A DNA stretch of 36,601 nucleotides from Halorubrum sp. GN11_10-6_MGM. Lineage in GTDB: Archaea; Halobacteriota; Halobacteria; Halobacteriales; Haloferacaceae. The DNA lies in assembly GCF_005435165.1 (NCBI RefSeq), contig NZ_SGUC01000032.1:1-36601 (forward strand), written 5' to 3'. Of this stretch, positions 14,964-21,705 are shown piece by piece (positions within the stretch are counted from its first letter, which is position 1; the number at the start of each line of letters is the position of its first letter). A program made the position numbers and the translations under genes. A model generated the notes under the pieces. It was given only the letters and a program-made list of their open reading frames with translations, made no database searches and had not been told where the DNA came from.

Positions 14964-15629
14964 GTGGGTCTCTACGACGCGTACCTCGCGACGCGCCACC
15001 GCCTCCACGACGCCGAGCCGCCGGCACACGTCGCGCTGGTCCTCACCGAGCGCGACCTCCTCGCCGACGGGGCGTTCGACACGCTGTCGTCGGCGATCGG
15101 CTGGGCGTTCGAGTACGGCGCGGAGCGCGTCACCGTCTCCGTCTCCGTCCTCGACCGAGCGGTCGCACCGACGCTGGTCCGGGAGCTGCGCCGACTCGAC
15201 GCCCCCGCGGAGACCGCGGTCCGCGGTCCGGAGACGGACACCGCGTCCGATCCGCCGGCCGACGCCGCGTCCGATTCGCCAGCCGCCGCCGAGTCCGATT
15301 CGGACGACGCGCCGGTCCGAATCCTCGTCGGGCTCGGCGGCAAAGCGGAGTTCGCCGGGGCGGTCCGCGAACTCGCGAGCGACGTCGCGGCCGGCGAGCT
15401 GACGCCCGAGGCCATCGACGAGAGCGACGTCGCGGAGCGGCTGCTGTTCCCCGAGGAACCCGATCTGGTCATCAAGACCGGCGCCGAGCGGCTCTCCGAC
15501 TTCGCCATCTGGCAGTCGGTGTACGCCGAGCTCTACTTCACGGACGTGAACTGGCGCGACTTCCGCAGGCGAGAGTACCTCCGCGCGGTGCTGGACTTTC
15601 AGGACCGTCAGCGTCGGTTCGGCAGGTGA
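14964..15629 (+). CDS. cis-prenyltransferase (UppS)-like protein lacking the catalytic motif
   Basis: 221 residues. The C-terminus is clearly of the undecaprenyl/polyprenyl diphosphate synthase family: DLVIKTGAERLSDFAIWQ, then SVYAELYFTDVNWRDF, then AVLDFQDRQRRFG. The N-terminus aligns in pattern (AEPPAHVALVLTERDLL, residues 17-33), but the invariant HVAxIMDGNxRWA with its catalytic Asp is replaced by HVALVLTERD. Residues about 88-117 are an acidic Ala/Ser/Asp insertion. It may be a non-catalytic partner of an active enzyme, as Nogo-B receptor is in eukaryotes; that is inference. The GTG start is set by the ATTTATAC box 26 nt upstream. Confidence 0.82.
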   Translation: MGLYDAYLATRHRLHDAEPPAHVALVLTERDLLADGAFDTLSSAIGWAFEYGAERVTVSVSVLDRAVAPTLVRELRRLDAPAETAVRGPETDTASDPPADAASDSPAAAESDSDDAPVRILVGLGGKAEFAGAVRELASDVAAGELTPEAIDESDVAERLLFPEEPDLVIKTGAERLSDFAIWQSVYAELYFTDVNWRDFRRREYLRAVLDFQDRQRRFGR

Positions 15630-15656
15630 CCGGCGCCGCGATCGGTCGCGGGCAGG

Positions 15657-16823
15657 CTACCAGACGAACGTGAAGAGCACGGTGAACGTCACCAGCGCGC
15701 CCACCGTCGAGAGGATCGGGACGACGTTCTGCATCAACACGACGCGCGCGCTCGTTCCCGGATTGAACAGGTCGGCGGCGGAGGGGACGTCGCTCGCGTC
15801 CCCCTCGCCGATCGGCGGCATCTCGTCGGCGGCCAACGCGCCGACGGAGACCGTCGGCTCCTTCTCGCCGCTAATCCCCTGTCGCACCGTCACCGTCCGC
15901 GTCGCGCGCCCCCACCCGAGCCCGACGATCGACATGGTCGCGATGATGACGAACGAGGCGGGGATGCCGACCGCCGAGAGGCTGATGACGATCCCGGAGG
16001 AGACGACCGCGACGACGATGGCGGCCGTCAGCGGGAGGTCGGTGATGTCGTTGCCGAGCGTGTCGAGGGTCCGGCGGGCGATCGTGAACGCGCCGACCGC
16101 GACCGCGGCGCTGCCGAGGAGGATCATCGGTGTCATCTCCACGCCGTCGAGCGCGACGAGCGGCGCGATCGCGTTCGCGATGTTCGACGTGCCCGAGGAG
16201 AACGCCATCAGACAGCCGATGGCGATGACGACGATCCCGCCCGTCAGTTCGCGCCGCGTCGTGTTCGGTCCGAGGACCGGTCGCGGGACGACGCCCGAGC
16301 GGTCGAACTCGAACAGCGCGCCCTCGGTGCTTTCGATCGCCACCCAGCGGTCGATCGCCGAGTAGAAGTAGCGACCGACGACGCCGGACACCCAGAACCC
16401 GATGATCGGCGCGACGAGCCACCAGATCGCTATCTCGCCCATCACCGCCCAGTCGAGGGTGTTCGTCGCGATACCCAGCCCGGCGATGGCGCCGACCGCC
16501 GTCATCGACGTCGACGCCGGCACGCCGGCGAAGTTCCCGACGAACAGCGCGCCCCCGATGAAAAAGAGGACGATGATGCTCGTCTCCAGCGTGAACACGC
16601 TCGCGCCGGTGACGAGGTCCTCGCCTAGCGTCGTCACCACGCGCTGGCCCAAGGTTCCCGCCCCGATGAAGAAGAACACCGACATCAGCGCCGCCGCGCC
16701 CGACTTCGACAGCACGTCCGCGCCGACCGCCGGCCCGAACGCCGGCCCCGTCGTCGCCCCCCCGATGTTGTATCCCACGAACGCCGCCACCGCGATCCCG
16801 ACCAGAAGAAGAATTTCGACCAT
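15657..16823 (-). CDS. PiT-family inorganic phosphate transporter-like protein
   Basis: 388 residues from the ATG giving MVEILLL, about ten membrane segments in two inverted halves with a cytoplasmic loop at about 165-195 and an acidic loop near 310-355. Family members are Na+- or H+-coupled phosphate carriers with GxNDxANA-type signatures in each half. Here these read FVGYNIGGATTGP near the N-terminus and SSGTSNIANAIAPLVAL in the middle, so the usual Asp is missing in both. A substrate other than phosphate is possible. An ATG 21 nt further upstream is rejected: TTTAAC at about 16849-16854 (minus strand) would be too close to it but fits the chosen start. Confidence 0.85.
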   Translation of the reverse strand: MVEILLLVGIAVAAFVGYNIGGATTGPAFGPAVGADVLSKSGAAALMSVFFFIGAGTLGQRVVTTLGEDLVTGASVFTLETSIIVLFFIGGALFVGNFAGVPASTSMTAVGAIAGLGIATNTLDWAVMGEIAIWWLVAPIIGFWVSGVVGRYFYSAIDRWVAIESTEGALFEFDRSGVVPRPVLGPNTTRRELTGGIVVIAIGCLMAFSSGTSNIANAIAPLVALDGVEMTPMILLGSAAVAVGAFTIARRTLDTLGNDITDLPLTAAIVVAVVSSGIVISLSAVGIPASFVIIATMSIVGLGWGRATRTVTVRQGISGEKEPTVSVGALAADEMPPIGEGDASDVPSAADLFNPGTSARVVLMQNVVPILSTVGALVTFTVLFTFVW

Positions 16824-16854
16824 ATGAATAAATAGAGGGCGCACGCGCTGTTAA

Positions 16855-17364
16855 ACGGACGGGGTCCGTCCGCGTCGGCGCCTCCCGTTCGCCCCCCACC
16901 CTCGGTCACGGTGAGACGGACGCGAACGCGACACGGCACGTAGCTGACGACGAGAGCCCGCTGAGTCATTTATGACTTATTTATACCTGAACGAGGCGAT
17001 GGCGCGTGCCTGCGAGCGGCCGCCCCCGGCGGCCGCGAGGAGCACGCGCGAGGTCGCCGGCGCGTGGCGCCGGCTGCCAGAGAATCTTCGATTCTCGCTG
17101 GAGTCGGGGGTCCGAAGCGAAGCGGAGGACCGCCGACGAGGCTGGGGAGGCGTGAGGTGCGGTGCTGCGAGAGAAAGCGGATTTATGGGGCCACTCCGGC
17201 CGAGAGGAATTCCTCTCCGGTTCGACTCATGTAGTTGGGAAACGCACCGGCCGAGACTCCCGCGAGCAGCGAGGGACTGAAAGTCCCTCTGGCAGCCGGC
17301 GCGTAGCGCCGGCGACGGAGCGAGCGGGAGTCAGGCCGGTGGATCTTCGAGCGTAGCGAGAAAA
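16855..17364. repeat. intergenic tract rich in short palindromes beside tRNA-Gly
   Basis: About 500 nt with no convincing gene; a 102-codon plus-strand frame from 16972 is arginine-rich and built from palindromes, so I reject it. Visible hairpins are GCCGGCGC-GTG-GCGCCGGC (17056-17074), AGAATC-TTC-GATTCT with CCAG/CTGG flanks (17077-17101), the perfect palindrome GAGAGGAATTCCTCTC (17202-17217) and the structured unit at 17245-17341. A TATA-like TTATTTATAC lies at about 16977-16986. Such tracts look like multicopy haloarchaeal repeat material, which needs the rest of the genome to confirm. Confidence 0.6.
17245..17341. repeat. 97-nt nested inverted-repeat element next to tRNA-Gly
   Basis: Outer arms CACCGGCC + GACTCCCGC (17245-17263) and GCGGGAGTC + GGCCGGTG (17324-17341) pair with a small bulge. 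Inside are two hairpins, GAGGGACT-GAA-AGTCCCTC (17271-17289) and GCCGGCGC-GTA-GCGCCGGC (17295-17313). The left end GCACCGGCCGAGA (17244-17256) is identical to the 3' end of the tRNA-Gly gene (17366-17378, read on the plus strand). Confidence 0.8.
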
Positions 17365-17435
17365 TGCACCGGCCGAGATTTGAACTCGGGTTGCAACCAT
17401 GGCAAGGTTGCGTGATACCACTACACTACCGGTGC
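17365..17435 (-). tRNA. tRNA-Gly (anticodon GCC)
   Basis: 71 nt on the minus strand. Acceptor arms GCACCGG (5') and CCGGTGC (3') pair perfectly, with discriminator A at 17365. The anticodon arm is CAACC-TTGCCAT-GGTTG giving anticodon GCC; the T arm contains GAGTTCAAATCTC. No intron and no encoded CCA. The D arm TAGTGTAGTGGTA is normal. Confidence 0.96.
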
Positions 17436-17526
17436 GTGCTTCGCATTCCCCGGTTAGCCGGAGACTCACTTAAACCTGTCACATCGGGACTGCGGACCGC
17501 CGGTGTCGTCTTCGCCGCTGTGCCGC

Positions 17527-18233
17527 TCACTCTCTCCGCCCTCGGGCGATCTCGTCGGCGTGCGCGTCGTGGAGATCCGCGAACGCCGCGGCCTCCGCAT
17601 CCTCCTGTGTCTCGTCGTCGCCGCGGTCGCGGAGCCGGCGCTTGATCGCCGCGAGCGCGTCCGGTTCGCCCGACGCGATCTCGTCGGCCACCGCACGGGG
17701 GTCGTCCGCGACGCGCGAGACGAGGCCGGTCCGGAGCGCCGCCGCCGCGTCGAGGGTCCGTCCCGAGAGCGCGAAGTCGAGCGCGTCGCCTTCGCGCATG
17801 ACGCGCGGGAGCCTGACCGTCCCGCCCCACGCGCCGAACAGCCCGAAGGAGACGCCCGGCTCGGCGAACGTCGCCCGCGGCGTCGCGACGCGCACGTCCG
17901 CCGCGAGCGCCAGCTCGACGCCGCCGCCGCGGGCCGGCCCGTCGACTCCGCAGACGACGACCGACGGGTGCTCCTCGATCGCGGCGGCGACGCGCTGGCC
18001 TCGCCGCGCGAACGCCTCGGAATCGTCGAGCGCCGCGACCGCGTCGAGGTCGGCGCCGGCGCAGAAGGCGTCGCCCGCGCCGCGGAGGTACGTCACCGAC
18101 GGGCGGTCTCGCCCTCCGGCGCTTCGAACGCCTCGCGCAGGGCGGTCAGGTCCGCGGGTCGGAGTGCGTTGCGCGCCTCGGGACGGTCGAGCGTGACGAC
18201 GCGCACGTCGCCGTCGGTTCGGGTTCGGATCAC
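17527..18233 (-). pseudogene. enoyl-CoA hydratase/isomerase family gene with a frameshift
   Basis: Crotonase-superfamily enzyme split between two frames. The 5' part starts at a GTG (VIRTRTDGDVRVVTLDRPEARNAL) and reads TLDRPEARNALRPADLTALREAF before a TGA at 18093-18095. The rest continues in another frame as SVTYLRGAGDAFCAGADLDAV, then VCGVDGPARGGGVELALAADVR, the two segments forming the oxyanion hole and active site, and ends with GRRE and a stop at 17527. The shift must lie at about 18096-18116; losing one base or gaining two explains it. The N-terminal segment is exactly the one the 3' part lacks, so this is one broken gene and not two genes. It may be a real mutation, a recent pseudogene or a sequencing error. 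Confidence 0.85.
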
Positions 18234-18292
18234 GGGACGGAATCCCGTTCGTTTCCAAAGGTCTTTGCCCTTCGCTCGTCTATCAAACGGCA

Positions 18293-18955
18293 ATGGACGA
18301 TGCCGCGCGAGCGCGTGACGCAGCGCGCGAGGCGCTCGCGGACGTCGAACCCGAACAGCTCCGCGAGGCACTCGACGCCCGGATCGGCGACGCGGCGGTG
18401 ACCCCCGGCGTGCTGGCGCTGGTCACCGCTCGCGCGCTCGACCCCGACGTCGACCTCGGCGACGTCGCCGACCGCGCCGCCGGCGTACAGCTCATCTACG
18501 AGGGGTTACGACTCACCCGTACGGTCGCCCGCGACGAGCCGTGGGTGACCGCGCCCACCGCCGCCGACATCGAGGCCGACATGGACGTGCTCGCCGCCGA
18601 CGTGCTCGTCTCGCGCGGCTTCTCGCTACTGGCGTGTACCGACGCCGCCCGTCCCGCCGTCGACGTGGTTCGCGCGTTCGGGCGCGACCAGACGCTCCGC
18701 GACCGGGAGGACCCCGACGGAGCGGCGGCGGCCGCGCTCGACCGGAACTTGGAGGTGGACGCCCTCGAACTAGCGGTCGTCGCCGGCACCACCGCCGTCG
18801 GCGGCGACCCGCCGGAGGAACTGCTCGCGTACGCCCGCGACCTCGCGGCCGACTGCGACGGCGAGTTCCCGCCCGCCGGGCGGGCGCTGCCGGAGGCGAC
18901 CGCCGACCGAATCGCCGACATCTCCGAGCGCGCCGTCAGCGCGACCGATCGGTGA
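18293..18955 (+). CDS. conserved haloarchaeal all-helical protein (DUF7114-like)
   Basis: 220 residues, almost entirely helical, no signal or membrane helix. Segments such as GVQLIYEGLRLTRTVAR, MDVLAADVLVSRGFSLLACTDAA and VDVVRAFGRDQTLR resemble the helical scaffold of isoprenoid diphosphate synthases (adding, keeping a head like LADYLLARGF), but the Asp-rich DDxxD metal motifs are absent. I associate it with a haloarchaeal family I recall as DUF7114; the label is uncertain. It may be a non-catalytic relative of polyprenyl synthases, which is inference. It is divergent from the crotonase-like gene with 59 nt between starts and ends about 90 nt before tRNA-Thr. Confidence 0.75.
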   Translation: MDDAARARDAAREALADVEPEQLREALDARIGDAAVTPGVLALVTARALDPDVDLGDVADRAAGVQLIYEGLRLTRTVARDEPWVTAPTAADIEADMDVLAADVLVSRGFSLLACTDAARPAVDVVRAFGRDQTLRDREDPDGAAAAALDRNLEVDALELAVVAGTTAVGGDPPEELLAYARDLAADCDGEFPPAGRALPEATADRIADISERAVSATDR

Positions 18956-19048
18956 GCCGACGCGGGCGACGGAGCAGGGTCGATCCCCCGACGCGGCGCC
19001 GCCGAATCGAAACCCCTAAAGTCGAATCCGGTCAACGACAGTTTGCGT

Positions 19049-19120
19049 GCCTGGGTAGCTTAGCGGTAAAGCGCGTCCTTGGTAAGGACGAGACCGGGGG
19101 TTCAAATCCCCCCTCAGGCT
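19049..19120 (+). tRNA. tRNA-Thr (anticodon GGT)
   Basis: 72 nt. Acceptor GCCTGGG pairs with CTCAGGC (one G-T pair), discriminator T at 19120. The anticodon arm CGTCC-TTGGTAA-GGACG gives anticodon GGT. The T arm is GGGGG-TTCAAAT-CCCCC. No intron, no CCA. A T-rich CTTTCTTTC immediately follows and probably terminates transcription. Confidence 0.96.
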
Positions 19121-19477
19121 CTTTCTTTCGTACACTCCTTGTACGCATACTTTTCTGGCTACACTCGTTTGAACGAAACTTGCTCAAGATTCGCTTCTCT
19201 CGCTAAACAGGACACCCCTCGCCGTAATGCGATTCGTTAAACTGTCAGGACACACAAAATAATTCACAGACAGCGGCGGGATAGACCAGAAATCGACCGG
19301 GGATGCGTCCCCTCAAGTGACACCCCGGATTTCGCTAATCCACACTCACAGGACGGACGATGAACCGTAGTCAGGAATGTGATAGAACTGTTCCTCGATG
19401 TGGCTATTCACGTCGGTTACGCGGTGAGTGAGCCTCCGCCGAAACGACTATTGGTAAGACCAGCGTATTACGTCTAT
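19121..19477 (+). other. gene-free stretch between tRNA-Thr and a toxin-antitoxin pair
   Basis: About 357 nt that read visibly richer in A and T than the neighbours, with runs such as CACAAAATAATTCAC and no credible start-to-stop gene. A small hairpin GGGGA-TGCG-TCCCC lies at 19299-19312. A frame open from 19379 belongs to the upstream side of the antitoxin and lacks halophilic coding character. The composition and the tRNA neighbour suggest acquired DNA; I found no copy of the tRNA 3' end downstream. Confidence 0.5.
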
Positions 19478-19759
19478 ATGTCTGAAGCGGCCACAAACGA
19501 CGGCAGCGGGGACGACATCGCCACGGTCAACTTCAAACTCACCGAGTCGTTCCTCGAACAGATAGACGACACGTGGCAGGGGCGCGGGTTCAACAGCCGG
19601 AGCGAGTTCATCCGGTACACGCTTCGGGATGCCGTTGAGTTCCCGACGTTCGACCGCGACGAACTCGTCGCCCTGCTCGAAGCCGAGGAAGACATCCGTG
19701 AGGGACGGACGACGAGCGCCGAGGAGGCCCGCGAGCGGTTCGGCACGAGCGATGAGTGA
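19478..19759 (+). CDS. ribbon-helix-helix antitoxin
   Basis: 93-residue CopG/RHH-type DNA-binding protein. Residues about 16-50 form the RHH fold: strand TVNFKLTESFLEQIDDTWQ followed by NSRSEFIRYTLRDAVEF. The acidic C-terminus (LLEAEEDIREGRTTSAEEARERFG) likely wraps the toxin. The ATG is chosen because halophilic coding begins there; a TATA-like GACTATTG (about 19447-19454) is about 27 nt upstream. Its last codons overlap the toxin start by 8 nt, so the two are translationally coupled. Autorepression by the complex is expected from the family. Confidence 0.88.
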   Translation: MSEAATNDGSGDDIATVNFKLTESFLEQIDDTWQGRGFNSRSEFIRYTLRDAVEFPTFDRDELVALLEAEEDIREGRTTSAEEARERFGTSDE

Positions 19760-20036
19760 CGACGGGTGGACGTGGGAACTCTCCTCGACGGCCGAAGACG
19801 ACCTCGACGGACTGTCCCCCGCCGACCAAGACCGGATACTCGACAAGCTCGATGAAATCGTCTCCTCGCCGTGGCGCGACCCGCCGGACTACGGTGAGCC
19901 GCTCCAGAACAGCCCGCACAAGAAAATACGCATCGGAGAGTTCCGGCTCTCCGTGACGTTCCGTCAGGACGATGAGCGACTTGTCGTCGCACGTATCAAG
20001 CGTCTGGGCGGCGCGTACCCCGCTGACGACGACTGA
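19752..20036 (+). CDS. RelE/ParE-family toxin
   Basis: 94 residues of the RelE/ParE fold: STAEDDLDGLSPADQDRILDKLDEIVSSPW gives the two N-terminal helices, and HKKIRIGEFRLSVTFRQDDERLVVARIKRLGGAYP gives the beta sheet with the basic residues that in RelE proteins contact mRNA on the ribosome. It could act as an mRNA interferase (RelE) or gyrase inhibitor (ParE); sequence alone does not decide. The ATG overlaps the antitoxin stop, in the usual antitoxin-first order. The module sits 3' of tRNA-Thr. Confidence 0.88.
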   Translation: MSDDGWTWELSSTAEDDLDGLSPADQDRILDKLDEIVSSPWRDPPDYGEPLQNSPHKKIRIGEFRLSVTFRQDDERLVVARIKRLGGAYPADDD

Positions 20037-20093
20037 GTGCGGACGAGTCCCCGGACCGAGTCGCGGCGGGTGTTCGTCCTACGGCACCCTCCC

Positions 20094-20510
20094 CTACTCG
20101 CGATCCCGGGTCGCGAACTTGGCGGCCTGCCGGACCAGCGCGTCGTGAGGGTCGACCGCCGCCCGCCGCCCGAGCACCCGCTCGAACGCCTCGCCGAGGT
20201 CCCGGTCCGTCAGGCGCGTCATCGCCGCGGCGGCGACCGCCGGGCTGCGAGAGGCGCCGGCCGAACAGTGGACCAGGACGCGCCGCCCGGCCTCGCGCCG
20301 CTCCACGACCGCCTCCGCGGCGTCGGCGAACGCCCCGTACTCGTTCCGCGGTCCGTCCAGCATCGGGATATCGACGCGAGCGACGGCTCCGGTGTTCGGG
20401 TCGTCGTGCGTCAGCGAAACGACGACGTCGACGCCGCGGTTCCGGAGCAGCGACTCGTCTTCGGCGTCCGACGCCGTCCCGACGAAGAGTCCCTCGGCTA
20501 CCTCGTCCAT
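20094..20510 (-). CDS. dual-specificity protein phosphatase
   Basis: 138-residue cysteine phosphatase. The P-loop HCSAGASRS has the catalytic Cys82 and Arg88 of the H-C-x5-R signature. The general acid is probably the Asp in VDIPMLDGP (about 47-53), and the N-terminal VAEGLFVGTASDAEDESLL is the typical DSP opening. It likely dephosphorylates Ser/Thr/Tyr phosphoproteins in the cytosol; substrate unknown. No extra domains. It is convergent with the RelE-type toxin gene (57 nt gap). Confidence 0.93.
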   Translation of the reverse strand: MDEVAEGLFVGTASDAEDESLLRNRGVDVVVSLTHDDPNTGAVARVDIPMLDGPRNEYGAFADAAEAVVERREAGRRVLVHCSAGASRSPAVAAAAMTRLTDRDLGEAFERVLGRRAAVDPHDALVRQAAKFATRDRE

Positions 20511-20632
20511 CGTGAGACGCTCCCTTGTTCCGACTACGGACGACGCGGGGGTAAATGCTTCCGCCCGCCGACGCGCTCTCCGGCCCCACCGCCGTACGCC
20601 GTTTTTATCTCGCTCGCCGAACGAGATCGAAC

Positions 20633-21634
20633 ATGGGCAAACACGAGCGCGGCTGGGTCGAGGCCACGGAGCAGCTGACGGCGCAGCTCGCGAACGGCAC
20701 GGAACCCGACCCCGACCTCGAAGAGCGGGGGAGACCCGACCTCGCGGCGGCGCTCGCCGAGCGGATCGAGGCCGACTTCCCGGACCGGACCGCGGTGCGT
20801 CACGCCGGCAACTCCTACGACTCGCTCGGCGATCTCATCGTCGAGACCGGCGACGGAGAGACGTTCCTCGAAGCGAAGTTCGTCGCCAGCGGCGGCACGC
20901 GGGCGAACCTCGGGCAGGACACGCTGACGCAGTTCGAACTCTTCGAGGACGCGACGGCGTGGAGCGACTTCCGGGCGGAGATCGGGTTCCCCGAGGACCG
21001 CGAGGCGCTGCTCCGGGAGTTTGACGACTACCCGGACGACGTCCGCGACTGGTCGTACAAGTCGGCGGTGTACGACCGCGCGAAACACCTCAAAAACGTC
21101 CTCGACGTCTCTCGGGGACAGAACACGGGCTCGCGGGCGGACGAGGTGCTCGCCGACCCGGAGGCGACGGAGACGCAGCGGGAGGCGGCGCGGATCGTCA
21201 ACGCGATCCTCGACCTCGACCGAGAGGAGAAACTGGCGTACTTCGATCACCTTCGCGACGCCGACCAGAACCCTCGCAACGTCGAGACGTTCGCGCACCT
21301 GATCGTCTGCGGCTACCACACCGCCGACGCGCTCGAAGAGCACTTCGACTCCGACCTCGACGAGATCAAGCGCCTGCTGGAGACGGACGCCTACCGCCTC
21401 TACGAGGTGAACAAAAACAGCGGGACGGTGACGGTCGAGAACCCCGCGGAGCTGCTCGCGGGGTTCGAGTGGGCGGACACGCGCGTCGAGATTCCGGAGG
21501 ACGGCACCTCCGTGAGCGTGGTGACGGGGGCGCCCGGGAACCGGCGGCGCGTGCTGAACATCGCGTACAACTGGAAGAACAAGTTCCAGGGGATCCAGAC
21601 GCCGTCGATGAACGTCTTCGTGCCGGAGGCGTAG
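20633..21634 (+). CDS. unassigned protein with a PD-(D/E)XK-like nuclease motif
   Basis: 333 residues, no family recognised. Residues 58-90 read HAGNSYDSLGDLIVETGDGETFLEAKFVASGG: Asp67 followed twelve residues later by Glu80-x-Lys82 on predicted strands is the pattern of PD-(D/E)XK nucleases, including type II restriction enzymes. The following NLGQDTLTQFELF could be the helix after the core. The C-terminal region ends with VLNIAYNWKNKFQGIQTPSMNVF, rich in aromatic and basic residues and plausible for DNA binding. No methyltransferase gene is in the window. Start ATG supported by a TTTTTAT box at about 20602-20608. Alternatives are a repair nuclease or a defence effector. Confidence 0.7.
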   Translation: MGKHERGWVEATEQLTAQLANGTEPDPDLEERGRPDLAAALAERIEADFPDRTAVRHAGNSYDSLGDLIVETGDGETFLEAKFVASGGTRANLGQDTLTQFELFEDATAWSDFRAEIGFPEDREALLREFDDYPDDVRDWSYKSAVYDRAKHLKNVLDVSRGQNTGSRADEVLADPEATETQREAARIVNAILDLDREEKLAYFDHLRDADQNPRNVETFAHLIVCGYHTADALEEHFDSDLDEIKRLLETDAYRLYEVNKNSGTVTVENPAELLAGFEWADTRVEIPEDGTSVSVVTGAPGNRRRVLNIAYNWKNKFQGIQTPSMNVFVPEA

Positions 21635-21705
21635 GCCGCCGAGGGAGGACCGGAAGCGACCCCGCCGACCCGCACCCTTTTGCGGTCGGACGCCAAGGGT
21701 CGACC

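Noticed and set aside
16972-17280. 102-codon plus-strand frame beside the palindromes
   Set aside because: Codons follow palindromic repeats, and the product is arginine-rich, unlike acidic haloarchaeal proteins.
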